Assembly: GCA_016858145.1 (NCBI GenBank)
Contig: JAEHOE010000012.1
Coordinates: 1,426,001 to 1,490,000 of the forward strand
DNA length: 64,000 nucleotides
Source of the DNA: Edaphochlamys debaryana
Taxonomy: Eukaryota > Chlorophyta > Chlorophyceae > Chlamydomonadales
Reading direction: 5' to 3'
Shown: one piece after another, positions 43,936 to 55,255 of the stretch
Position numbering within the stretch: the stretch's first letter is position 1
Layout: each line of letters starts with the position of its first letter
Notes under the pieces: model-generated
Told to the model about the DNA's origin: nothing
Databases searched by the model: none
What the model saw: the letters and a program-made list of their open reading frames with translations, nothing else
Position numbers and translations under genes: made by a program

Positions 43936-46900
43936 TCACTCCAGCTCCACGGGCCCCACGCCGTCCATCAGCCGCGTGCGGATGTCTTCCCGCAGCGGCA
44001 GGTCCTCCACCATGCGGCGCCAGGGGGGCATGCCCACGCCGCTGGAGCGCACCGTGCCGTCCAGCTGGACCTGGGGTCGGGGGTGCGTAAGGGGGTGGTG
44101 CGGAGGGGGGCGGTGTGGAAAGGGGCGGTGCGTAAGGGGGCGGTGTGGAGGGGGGCGGTGCGTAAGGGGGCTGTGTGCAAGGGGGCGGTGAGGCAGGGGG
44201 CTGTGTGCAAGGGGGCGGTGAGGCAGGGGGCGGTGTGAGAAGCAATGTGGGGCAAGGCAGGTGCTGGGCCACCAGAGGAAGGTATGGCAGGGCGGCAGGG
44301 GAGAAGGCGGGACCAGGGGGCGGGCGGGAGGTGCAGGCCTGCGTGGGCATGTGCGCGGGTTGCCACAGCAGAGGGCCGCAGGGAAACCACGACGCCACAT
44401 ACTGCTTCCGGGGGCTGAGCAAGGCACGGCGGAGCGCGGGCACAGTGTCAGGGTCCACAGCGCCGGGGGCCCACCTGCAGGTAGCAGTTGGGTTCCTTGG
44501 CGGGCAGCGCGGCGAACTCCTTCTGCTCCAGCAACCAGGCCTGCGAAGGGGCGAGCCAGGGCGTACAGTGAAAAGCGCGAGGCCTCCACACACAGGGCCC
44601 GGCCTCGACCCCTTCACCTAACCCCAACCCGCATCCGCTCCTGTCAGCCTGCTGACAGTCCACACGTCCCCTGCCACCTCCTGCTCCAAACGCCCCACCT
44701 TCCACTCCTCCAGGTCGTACGGCTCCAGGCGCCACTTCTTGTCCGCATCCACTAGGCCGCCCATCACCTGGGGGCGCAGGGGCGGGGCAGGATGGAGGGC
44801 GAGGAGGCCTCAGCCCCGGGACTGGGAGCCTGCTGCCGGAGCGGCCCGAACATGCTTATGACAGGCTTGCTTGCTGAGGGAGTTGTACCAGGGCTCCCCT
44901 GTCCCCATGGACTTGGCCGGGCTGCGCTGGGCCCTCGAGGTCCTCACAAGACTCGCTAGGGCAACCTCCTCGCTGCCAGGAGTTTGTTTGCTGAGAGAGC
45001 TGGGAGGTGTCCCCGCCGTAGCTCCGGCAGCTGTTGGGTTGTGCTCCGAGTACCCCAGGGACGTGACACGTGTGCCTGAGGCCCGGCTGGGCCGCAGAGT
45101 TCGCCCCCACACACACACCTTGACGCGGGAGGCCTTGACCTCCGCCTGCTTCTCCTTCTCCTTCTTGGCCTCATCGCTGAAGCCCTTGCCCCTGCAGGTG
45201 GGAGCGGCGGAGGCTGGGAACAGCGGTGGGCACGGCCAAAACAGCACCCCGCAGCCTCAAGCCGGCCTCGTGACTCCCTAGGCGGTGCCGCTGGCTGCCG
45301 TCAACGCTCCGCCGTCCCAGCACCCTACCAGTCTGCCGGCCCTTTTCCCGTTCCTCAATCGCGGGGAAGCAGCAGTGTTTTTTAACACGGCGGAAGCGAG
45401 GGACACCCGGCGCACTCACTCCTTGGCGAACTCCTTCCGGAGGGCGCGCAGCTTATCCTCGGGGTCCACCTCCGCCCCGCCCTTGCCCTCGAAGATGACG
45501 GGGATGACTGGAGGGAGCAGGGTTGGGGGCACATGAGCAACTGCGCTCGAGCACACACCCGCAGCCGACCAACCGTCCTTGCCTCGGGGGTCCCCCTTCC
45601 AGCCCCATCCGTACCGGATCACCCCACCTCCCCACATGCCTCCCTGGACCCCCCCATCTGCACCCCTCCCGAACCGCCACCACCCCCACCCACCCGACAC
45701 CGCGCGGTCTCGCAGGTTGAGGTAGTTGCCCTCCGCCTCCTTGATGGCCTTCTCCACGAACGCCCGGCTGCCCGCCACCACCACGGGCCTGACCTGCCCC
45801 CGGAACTTGAGCAGCGGCAGCACGCGGTCGTTGCCCAGGTCGATCTGGGTCGGGGGGACACAGTGGCAAAACGAGGCGGGCCAGGCCAGGTCGATCAGGC
45901 CAGGGGTGTGTCAGCGCAGCGGTGAGCGGGGTGGAGCGGAAGCTCGGGTGAGTCCGCAGTCTGCAATCTGCACTCTCTTCAGCCCCCGTGCGCGCGTGTG
46001 GAGACCGGCACGGCACGCCGTGCCCCGAGCGCCCCCTTGCCCCCTGGGCTGCAACCCCTGTGACCCCGTGGGCTGCGGCCCCCCGCACCTGCAGCCGCCC
46101 CAGCAGCTCCTCCCGCGTGGTGATCTTCACGGCCTGCTGCTTGGAGCTGATGTCGCGGTACAGCAGGAAGGACAGCACGGCCACGGCCGCCGAGTTGATT
46201 CCGAAATTGGTGAGGGACTCCGTCAGCTCAGGGGCGCCCGGGCCGCCTGCGGAGGTTGGGGGCGCGGACGGGGGACCAGCGTGTGCGGATGCCGGGGACA
46301 GAGGGCTCGGTAGCTCGGCAGACGTGTGCGCTCATGCAACTGGCATCTGGCGTGGCGTCCATGTGGTTGACCGGTATGCTCAGCGTCGAGCTGAGTGCCC
46401 TCCAAGCCCGGCTGAGGCCCGAGGGCCCGGCCCACCCTGCAGCGACTTGATGAGGCGGGTGGAGATAATGAGCAGGCCCACGCCCGCGGACAGCAGCAGG
46501 CCGCCGAACAGGATCATGCGGGGCAGGCGGAAGGGCGCCTGCGGGGCGGAGGGGGAGAGGACGGACGTGAGGGCGCTGCGGGGAGGGGACCTGAAGGTCT
46601 CGGGGGTCGTTCGAAATCCGCCAGCCGGCTGCGTAGCGCCTGTACCGCCCACGCCTCTCTGGACTTCCCCTTTTCCTCAGCGGTGCTCCTTGGGCAGTTC
46701 CTCCCCCCCTCCTCCTCGTGTCCACCCCCGCCTTCCCCCCGCGACCCCAGCGGTCTCACGTGTCCCCTGCCCTCTTGTCCCCTGCCCCTGCCCCGGGTCC
46801 CCGCCAGCGCACCTTGGCCTCCGTGCGCAGGTCCACCTTGACCTCCCGCGACAGGCCGCCCTTAACCTGGGTGAGCGCCTCCAGCCACTCGCGCCGCTCG

Positions 46901-47484
46901 CGCAGCTGCTTCAGATCGTCGTCCTGGAGGTGGACGAACGAGGGGAAGCACGTGTGGTGGCTGTGCCCGCGTGCCAAACCCGTGGTCGATGCATGGCCAG
47001 GCCAGGTTACCCCTCGGTGCTCCCCGGTGCCCCGACCCCTCCCCCGGTGCCCCAGCCCCTTCCCCGGCGGTCACGGCACCTTGAGCGCCACCGAGAGCTT
47101 CAGGCGGTACTCGTTGATCGCCTTCACGATGCACTCGGCTGCCTCCCCATACTGCTTCTGCTTCGTGAGCGCGCAGCCCAGGTTGTAGAGCGCCGCGCAC
47201 GCCTCGTCGTCGTTCGGCTTCATGGTCAGGCTGAGCCGGTAGAGGCGCGTGGCCTCCACCACGTCGTTCTGCTCCTTGAAGACACGCGTCGCGGTCTCGA
47301 TGGCATCCTTCGCGCTGCTGGGCTCATACAGCGACTTGCTGGGGGTCGACTTGGCAGCACGAGTCACCAGCAGCGGCCCTGGCAGCCGCGGCGCCACACG
47401 GCTCGCCGTGAAGGCCGGTCGGCACGCTCGCAGCGAGGGACGCCGCGCTTGCACCACAGCATTTGGGTTGGCAAGAGGCAGCAT
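43936..47484 (-). CDS. REP27: REP27 / LPA1, thylakoid TPR protein for photosystem II assembly and repair
   Basis: Ten exons on the minus strand: 47484-47080, 46923-46813, 46538-46436, 46246-46089, 45844-45694, 45507-45420, 45191-45119, 44767-44699, 44540-44475 and 44070-43936. The total is 1359 nt, 452 residues, the usual family length. An Arg-rich chloroplast transit peptide covers about residues 1-45. Tetratricopeptide repeats follow at about 50-130 (NDDEACAALYNLGCALTKQK), then two membrane helices (ILFGGLLLSAGVGLLIIS and INSAAVAVLSFLLYRDI). The C-terminal domain ends VRSSGVGMPPWRRMVEDLP and MDGVGPVELE. Chlamydomonas REP27 and Arabidopsis LPA1 are thylakoid proteins needed for D1 synthesis and photosystem II assembly or repair. 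The gene sits between sulfatase 3 and exostosin 2 and is divergent from the latter. Confidence 0.94.
44086..44240. repeat. Minisatellite in the last intron of REP27
   Basis: About ten imperfect copies of a 15-17 bp unit, GGGGGCGGTGCGTAAG on the plus strand, alternate with GTGTGGA, GTGTGCA and GTGAGGC variants. It lies inside the intron 44071-44474 (minus-strand gene), directly upstream of the final acceptor. Confidence 0.85.
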
Positions 47485-47783
47485 CTTCGGTCCTAGCTAC
47501 AACTCTGCAAAGGAAGCGTGAGAGCGATCGTGGCGTGGCGTGGTTCTCTCCAACCAGAGACTCAGAGCCTCGGTGGGCTGTCGCGTTCTTCTGTCCCCGC
47601 AGTAGCCGCAAAGGCAACTAAGCAATGCTGTTTAGTGCAAGGACGGGGACTGTAACGCAATTCGATCGGGGGCCACAGGACCCCGCGCATGAGGCTTCTG
47701 CTTCCAAATGTGCTGGGTGCAAAACCCCTGCCCCCCTGCCCACAGGCATAATAATGGCAGACACACTCGTGTAAACCGAACCG
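47485..47783. promoter_or_regulatory. Short bidirectional promoter region (REP27 / exostosin 2)
   Basis: Only 299 bp separate the two divergent start codons, so the promoters and leaders of a photosystem II gene and a secretory glycosyltransferase must overlap or abut here. No TATA motif is clear. Confidence 0.45.
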
Positions 47784-50700
47784 ATGTGGACATCCCTGAG
47801 GTTCCTGTTGACCGCAGCTCTACTCATTGCTTTCGTCAACGCGAACCCGACCCTCCCAGCGCCCTTGAACGCAACCGGCGCTTGTGGCGTCAACTGCGCT
47901 GAGCACGGAACGTGTAACCCGGAAACACGAATGTGTGTATCGGGCGACCTGCTTCCGACACTTCCCGCCTTGCCCGACTCCGCACTCAGCTGCCGTCTCC
48001 ACGCCCCGCAGCTGCGACTGCCCGCTCCTTCTCAACGGACCAGACTGCAGCATAAGGGTTCAAGACCCCGTGGCTGTGTGTGCGCAGTTCAGGTGGGCTG
48101 ACCGTCCAGAGCGCAGCCCTGCTGCGGTCACCGCGGGCCCCAACACCCTCTCCCGCCCCCTCCACCCGGTCGCAGCCACCTCCCCCACACCTGCGAAGCA
48201 ACGAATCGGACCCTCTGCCTCAACCGGTGTCACGAACAGGGCTGGTGCGAGGGCGGCTTCTGCCACTGCAAGCCAGGCAAGCCCTCGGCGCCGGCGCAGG
48301 GCTGCTCATCACCTGTGGGCTGGCCCGCAGCTGGCCCACTAGCAAGCTGGCCTTGTTCGACACCACCCGTGGCATCAGGGGCTCAGTACCTCACGGCTTT
48401 CAAAGCACATTACTGCCATCGCAGGGTTTTACGGGGCTGACTGCGCTCTGAGCGTGGGCCCCGATGGGCTGCCCAAGCTGCTGGCCGGGCAGGGCTACCG
48501 GGAGCGCAAGAGGGGGGTCAAGGTCTACGTGTATGAGCTGCCGCCGGTTACCAATTCGTGGTGAGACAAGGATGCTAAGAAGCGCGCGGCTTTAGGCGGT
48601 GGGCTGCAATGGGCTGCAACCTGCGGGCTGCAGGGATGGCATGGGCATGTGCAGGGCTTTGATGGGCTGAGGGACTGGTGTCCCGGTGCAGGCCCCACTG
48701 ACCGCTGCTCCCATCTGCACGTGCACGCGCCGCAGGGTGTACATCCGCCGGATAGGTGAGGGCCAAGCCGCTTTGCGGCCCTGGAGAGAGCAGGGTCCAA
48801 ACCTCAGGGCCGGATAAACCGATCCTCCATGGCCCGAGCGCCAGACACGTCAGACGCAGGACCAGGCGCTCTGGTGCCAGAGGCACGGCCATGCCAGCCC
48901 TCCTCTCCACGCACGGCACCTAGTGTGTCGCCACAGTGCCCTCCTGTCGCGCCAGCCCCGCACGGACCCCCCCTCCCCCCGCCGCCCCGCCCGCTCCGCC
49001 CGCTTGCAGACCGGCCGCTGGTGCCCATCCTCATGCAGCGCTTCCTGAGCTCCGGGGTGCGCACCGTCAACGGCGACGAGGCGGACTACTACTTCATCCC
49101 CTTCGTGCAGCGCTCCCGCTCCCACACACACAAGAACCTGGCGGCGAGTGAGGCCCCCGCCCGTGCCTGTTGGGCAAATGCGCTGTTTATCCGCACGGTT
49201 AGCGGTTCCAGTCCGCATCACGTCAGCCACTTGCCTCATGTCCAGTCGGTCGCTAGGACACCGTATTGCGCACTCGGGAAACCTCTTAGGCCGGGACGGG
49301 ATTTGACAGTGGGATGCCCTTGACGTGCTCGGGCGGACTGCCCAGTGAGACCGCACCTCCACGTGCCAACCCCCACAGCCATTGCCTACATTCGGAAGCA
49401 CTGGCCTTGGTGGGACCGCCACGGCGGCGGCCACAAGCACTTGTTGGTGGCCACAAGTGGGTTGGGTGGGAGGGGTTGGGGGAGGAAGGCCGCGGGGGGC
49501 TTGGAAGGAGGGCAAGCCTGGGTCTGGTGCGTGTTTCTTCTGGCGGCCGTGGTTCCCGGGCCCCTGCACAGGCACAGGAGGCTGCGGGAAGCGGCTTCGA
49601 GCGGGCAGCACGGGCAGCCTCCTGCTGAGCGCTGCGCCGGGTTGCCAAGCAGGCGGAGTGGAGTGCTGCCTTGGTGTGGACCTAGGGGCTGGGCAGGGCA
49701 GCCCAGGAGGCGGGCAGGGAGGCCCAGGCGCTGCTGAAAGTGTCCGCCGGGCCTGCTGCCCCGCAGATGACCTGGGGCGGCGGGCGCTGGTCTCCGAGGT
49801 CTTGGCGTTGACGGAGAACGTCACCTTCCTGACGCACTGGTGTGCACCCGGAGGGAGCGCGGGCTGGGTGGTGACTGAGAGGGAGGGCCCGCGGGGTTTG
49901 GTGGTCGGCCTATGTGGCAGGCCTAGGGCGCTGCTGTCATCGGGGGTCGAGTGAGGGGGTCACATGCGGATCACATGGCAGAGCTTGTTGGTTCGGCTGG
50001 GTGAGGGGGAGCATGGTGCTGCAGGGCGGGGCGAAGAGCTCGTGAATGCCCACCTGCCCCTCCCTCACCCCAGGGGCCTGCACCGGAATCACACGGTGAC
50101 GGGATGGCATGAGTCCCACCGGCCGGGCAAGGTGCGTGGGGACGGGTGCTCACTCAAACCCCGCTCACCGCGCCCCGCCCTTTCCCCCAGTTTCCCCCCC
50201 AATCTCCTTTCACCGCTGCTCCCCTCCGCCTACACACAGGACATTGTCATGCCGCCCGTCATCAACCCGGACGAGCCCATCGTCTACTCGCCCCTGCACA
50301 GCGGACTCAAGAAGGAGAAGCCCCGCGTGGGGCAGCTCTTCTTCGCGGGCCGCATCTGCGGCGACGGCGAGGCGCCGGTCAACGGCTCCTGCGGGTCCTC
50401 TCGGCACGACTACTCGGCAGGGACCCGGCAGAGGGTGAGGCGGCCTAGGCCCTGAGCTCGTGCACGTGCCCCACTCGCAGCCGCCACCAGCTGCCATGTG
50501 CTCGCCCATGTGGTCCCACTGGGCACTGGCCGCAGTTTAGCAGACGCCCTTTGCTGATGAGGCTAAATCATTAGGTGTGACTGACTGCCTTCCCGCTTCC
50601 CGCTCTGCCACCCTTTCGCCGCTCTCCCAGGTCGCGAAGCACCATTGGAACCGCACCGGCTTCAACATCTCCACCCACACCACCGCCTACACGCACGGCC

Positions 50701-52285
50701 TGCAGACGCACAAGTTCTGCCTGGCGCCCACGGGCGGCGGCTACGGCAAGCGCAGCGTCCTGGTGAGCCCGGCGTGGGCCGTGAGCCTGTGACACGCATG
50801 CGTGAAGCACCTACCCGGGCCGGTTGCTAATCAGCGCGTTGAGCCAGCCTACGGGCCTCTTCACTCGGCAACCTGTGCAGACTCTCGACCCACGAGCAAT
50901 ACGCACCGCACCGCTCAGGGCGTACGGTAGGCATGGCCGCGTGTGGTCACTCCATGCCCGCCATGCAACCCCTCCCGGCTGCAGGCCCTGATCATGGGCT
51001 GCGTGCCCGTCACGGTGACGGACCACGTGTACCAACCGTTCCAGCCCGAGATCAACTGGTCCGACTTCAGCGTGCACGTGCCCGAGGCTGACATCCCGCG
51101 CATGCACGACATCCTGGCCGCCATCAACTTCACGGACTACATATACTTGCAGGTACGGCTCGTACGGCTCCGTACCTACGGCCATGGGCTGTGGCTTGGA
51201 CTGTAGTACGAGTACCACCGGCATGTGGCTCTGGGGATGAGGTCAAATGCACTTCGGTGACTCGCTAGAGAGAGAGGAGTGCAACCCAGCCCCACACCCC
51301 CGCAAACCCAACCCACCTCAACGCCACGCCGGCACAGGCGGGCGCCCGGTGCGCCGCACAGCACCTGTACTACAGCACCACCTTCGGGGAGGTGATGGGA
51401 GAGGACGGGCGCTTCGGTGAGTGCGTGGCCCCAAAACGGCACCCTGCGGGGGGTGCGGGCTTGACGTTTGCCAAGCCCCACCGCCTGCTTTGACTACGAA
51501 TTGCTCCAAAGTCCCACAACCCGTTGCTGCCTGTGTGCGCGCAGACGCGTTCGAGACGCTGATGGAGATCCTTCGAATGCGCAAGCAGTACCCCGGTGTA
51601 CCGCCCGAGCGGTACATGAAGGCGGACTCTCGCTTCGCTGACTTTGTCACGTGCGACCAACGTGAGCATGGAAAGCACGGGGAGCGGGTGCGACACATGG
51701 GAGGCTTGCATGCCAACGGAAGCACAAGGGTGCTGCGCGCTTGCGGGAGCGGGATCCACGCGAAGCGTTAAGGCGGGTCGGCTTGGATGTTCCGCTCCGT
51801 GTGCTTGGGGCATGGGCTGCGCTGAGGGTTGCGCTCGGGGCTGATGGGTGGGTAAACAGCGAAGGCGGAGGGTGTGTCTGCAGCTTTGCGCTGGTTTTCT
51901 GGCGAGCTCCAGGACTGTGTTGGCCATGCACCGGTGCCGTGTGTGCGCAGGCATCAACGGCGTCAAGGTGCCGCTGTGCACTCAGAACCGGCTGGTGCGC
52001 GGCCGCGAATGGAAGCACTGCAGAGAGCTCTACCCAGGGGTGCGTCGGGGCCCTCGGGACACGCGGGGGCTTCCCGGGCGGTGGCAGCCTAGCAGGGCTA
52101 CCCGGCTCCCTCTCATGACCGCCCATTCCTCCCAGCCCCGTTCCCGGCCCGCTCCCCGCCCGCCCACCACCCCCCGGCCTCCCCAGGTGCCCATGCGCTA
52201 TATGGACATGTTCTACTCGTGGCCGGGGGGGGCGGTGTGTGGCGCCAACCGGCGGGTGGCCACCTGTCCGCGGAGCTGGGCGTAG
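47784..52285 (+). CDS. Secreted EGF-like / exostosin family (GT47) glycosyltransferase 2
   Basis: Exons 4-16 are firm and phase-consistent: 48425-48560, 48736-48755, 49010-49147, 49379-49456, 49767-49839, 50074-50131, 50240-50434, 50631-50762, 50985-51152, 51338-51416, 51545-51661, 51951-52039 and 52187-52285. Exon 1 is 47784-47932. Exons 2 and 3 (from 48012; about 48199-48276) are less certain, because the junction between them gives a matching phase only with a weak donor at 48080. A signal sequence (MWTSLRFLLTAALLIAF) is followed by two EGF-like modules (CGVNCAEHGTCNPETRICDC; CHEQGWCEGGFCHCKPG). The exostosin domain has KVYVYELPP, DIVMPPVINPDEPIVYSP, FCLAPTGGGYGKR and GCVPVTVTDHVYQPF. The C-terminal domain is Cys-containing. 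Most intron positions match exostosin 1. The intron 48277-48424 appears to be GC-AG. The substrate is unknown. Confidence 0.9.
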
Positions 52286-53455
52286 TGCTCGGGAAGAGAT
52301 GAGACGAGACACGAGAGGGATGAGTTGGCATGATGAGCTGCGGACGAGTGGGAGCTGGGCGGCAGAGCATGCCCGGGTGGGGCCAGGGGTAAGGGAGGCA
52401 CGGGTGAAGCCGGCTAGGCTCACGATGCTGAGACTCACGCAGTTACGACGCGGCCGGAAAGCAAGATGAATACGTGAGCTGCGGAGGGTTGTAACCGAAC
52501 GGTGGTCAACACCTGTATCGGTCCAGTATTTTGTTCCTTCTCTGTGGGGCTACTCAACCCTTGAGCCTTGACAGCCTACCGAGGACCACTTCTGCTCCAT
52601 CTGTCTGCGGCCAGCCCTGCAACTCCCATCTGAGGCCAGTCAACACTGCCGGCGCCAGGGGTGTGATTCGTGAGAGCCAGCTCAGACCTGGCTCAGACAC
52701 CTAACACTTGGGAGGTTACAAGCATGCGATGAATACATGTCCAGTTGCTCACGTCGAAGGTTGCAGTCACGCTCAAGTAGGTATCGGGTGTGCGTTCATA
52801 GCAAAATGGCCCCTCCCCGCAGTCCCCCGTCCTTTGTTCACTTCTAGCTACACATGCCCAGTCATCGTTCCTTAAGCACAAGGTGCACTCAAGTGGTCAC
52901 CGGTACAGTGCATCCGCCTCCCCGCTCAGTCCCAGCAGTCAACATACGACGTCAAGTCCCCCTCTCCCTGCACCGCCAGCGTCCCGCCTCAAGCCAGCGC
53001 GGCGGCGGCCCAGCAGGGTCCGATCCGGGTCAGTCCCAAGACGCCTCCATTGTGTCCGCGCTCTGGTCCAGCTGTTTGGGCCGTCCTCCGCCCTCCCCTT
53101 TATGTACGCAGGGCGCGTGCGCCTGTGACCTGAGGGGCGGCGGGCCACCCTCCCCCCAGCGACAGCCAACGCGCCGCCAGGGAGGGCCCGGCACGCCCCA
53201 CGCGGCGGCACACGCGCCCGTAGTGCCTGTAGCGTTGCCACCTGTACGCCACCCTCCTCGCTACAAGGCCCCGGGCAGCCCCAAGCGTCATCCCGCTGCG
53301 GTCATCATCCTGTCTTCTGCCTATCTGTTTGAATGGTACGCCGCCTGATCAAGAATAGCTATCCGCAACGCGCTCAAGCAAGCCTTGCCTTGCGCCGCGC
53401 TCTACCTGAAGTGCCTCCCCCCTTTTCCTAGCTCCTCCCCTAGGCGCTCCTGCCG
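52286..53455. other. Convergent 3' region between exostosin 2 and the E2 gene
   Basis: TGTAA (+) lies at 52490-52494, about 205 nt past the exostosin 2 stop. TTACA (TGTAA on the minus strand) lies at 52716-52720, about 740 nt past the E2 stop. No gene was found between them. Confidence 0.4.
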
Positions 53456-54922
53456 CTATAGCCGCTTGAGGCCCTTCTTGACCTTGGCCATGGTGCTGTT
53501 GGCCGCCGCCCCCGCCGCCGCCTTGGGGTTGTCGGACTTGGCCTTCTTGAGCGTGGGCGAGGAGCCCTCTGCCCCGCCCTCCTTGTCCTTCTTGCCCGCG
53601 TGCGTGTCCGCGCTGCTGGTGCCGCCCGCGTTGGCGCCCGAGGCCGTCAGCGGCGTGGGCCCCCGCTTGGCCAGGCACATGGCGTGGATGTTGGTCATGA
53701 GCCTGGGGGGTTTGGGAACAAAGGGGGGTGGGTTGAGGGGCCAGCAGGGAACACTTCCGGGCAAAGAGCGTCGTTCGGTAGTGTGCGTCACCGCGCCAAG
53801 AGAGCGGTGTGGGCGTGCAGCTACGTGTGGGGTATCCGCAGAGGCTGCGATGGCGTGTAGGACTGTGATGGCGGGCGTTTGCTAACTGAGTTGACCTAGG
53901 GTGCGGCGCCACTGCCCCTGCCCGCCGCGGGCGCCCGCTACCTGCAAGTGCATCACGCTCACACCGTCAGACTCATGTGCAGCTATGGGCGTGCTTTGAG
54001 GAAGTTGTTGTGGGCAGTAGCCTGCTGAACCGCTCGCCAGACAGATCACAAAGCCCATGGCCCGTCCGTGGGGCACGTCGCAATGCCACGAGGGACACGT
54101 GCGTCCACAATAACCTGTGCATGCCCCCGACCGTGCGCCACTGCATGTCGGCCCCTGCATCTGCCCATGTCGTACCTTGCCCGCTTGTCGTACTCATCGT
54201 ACTCCTCTAGCAGCAGCTTGCCCGCCTCCTCGTTGAGTGCCGAGTCAGGGAAGGGCTGGATGAGCAGGCAGCGAATGACCTACAAGGTCGGGGGGCGGTA
54301 GGGAAGGCAGGATCCGTTGAACACACCGTGCCCAAGCGTTGCATTGTATCACAAGACGGGTCACAAGCCCCCGTATGAGGGTACGCTGGGGAAGGGGGCC
54401 TTGAAAGGGCAGGCGCGAGGGCCGGGGCGAGGGCGGCGCGGTCAAACTTGGCCCTACACCCCCCGACCTCGCGGTGCAGGGCCCCCCGCTACCCGCCGCA
54501 CCATGAGGACGTGTCGTAGCGTCGTCTCGCTGGTCCAGTCGCGCTTCAGCACGTTCACGCAGATGTCACCGCTGGTGCTGACCTGCCACAGCCCAAGATG
54601 CACGCGACGGTCAAGTTGCAGCCGAGCAGACCCGGCCCGGCCAGGCCCCGCAGCCTCCCCCGACGCCCACTCTCACATTGGGGTGGAAAATCTTCGTCAC
54701 GAATAGCCCCTTCGGGGGCGAAGCAGGGAAGTCCGCTGGGAGGCACAGGCGCATCTGGAACAGCCCTCCCTCGAAGGGCGTTCCCGCTGGCCCCTCGATC
54801 TCCGCTCGGACGTCCGTCAGCTGTGCCTCGTTTAGCAGCACCCGAATGCCCTCCGGGGGGGAGGCAACAAGGTCGCTCAGCTCGACGGCCAACCTCTTCA
54901 TAACAGCGGCCGGGTAAGCCAT
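53456..54922 (-). CDS. UBC22: Ubiquitin-conjugating enzyme E2, UBE2S/UBC22 type
   Basis: Four exons on the minus strand: 54922-54677, 54582-54502, 54279-54176 and 53702-53456. The total is 678 nt, 225 residues, close to human UBE2S (222). The UBC fold covers about residues 5-155, with [23 protein letters not shown] and the catalytic C90 in [14 protein letters not shown] Lys/Ala-rich extension follows and ends [12 protein letters not shown]2S ends in a similar Leu-Arg tail that docks on the anaphase-promoting complex, where the enzyme extends Lys11-linked ubiquitin chains. The tail here supports this subfamily rather than a generic E2. The start is the first ATG upstream of the conserved [10 protein letters not shown] helix. 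It is divergent from the next gene. Confidence 0.93.
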
Positions 54923-55255
54923 GCTAGAGTGAACACTGAGATAAGTTTGCAAGGCTATGGGGCGAGCGGTCGAGTTTACAGAGTCGGCAAGAGTGGGGTT
55001 TGCAAGGGAGTTGCAGACGTCGGCAGTGTCGCGTCGAGCAAAGTCGCGGCGATGATAACGGAAATTGGGCTGGCGTTGTGAAGAGGCGCTGTGTTGCTTG
55101 GGCAAGACTGCGACGAGGACTCCGCGACTTTGACTTGCACGGCACCCTCAATGCAGGCAGGCCCCTTTAGATAAACCCCTGGCCCCGCTCCCGCTCGCTT
55201 GTGCAGCACTCTCCTCGACGTGCGCCCGTGCCTTCTGTACCTGCCGCTAATCGAC
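54923..55255. promoter_or_regulatory. Short bidirectional promoter region (E2 / two-helix protein)
   Basis: 333 bp lie between two divergent start codons. The half nearer the E2 gene is relatively AT-rich for this genome, as expected of a promoter. No defined motif was recognised. Confidence 0.4.

Noticed and set aside
43321..44238. 305-codon open frame on the plus strand
   Set aside because: It runs antisense to the last REP27 exon and through its intron minisatellite. Its translation is low-complexity Pro/Ser/His and repeat-derived, and no domain is visible.
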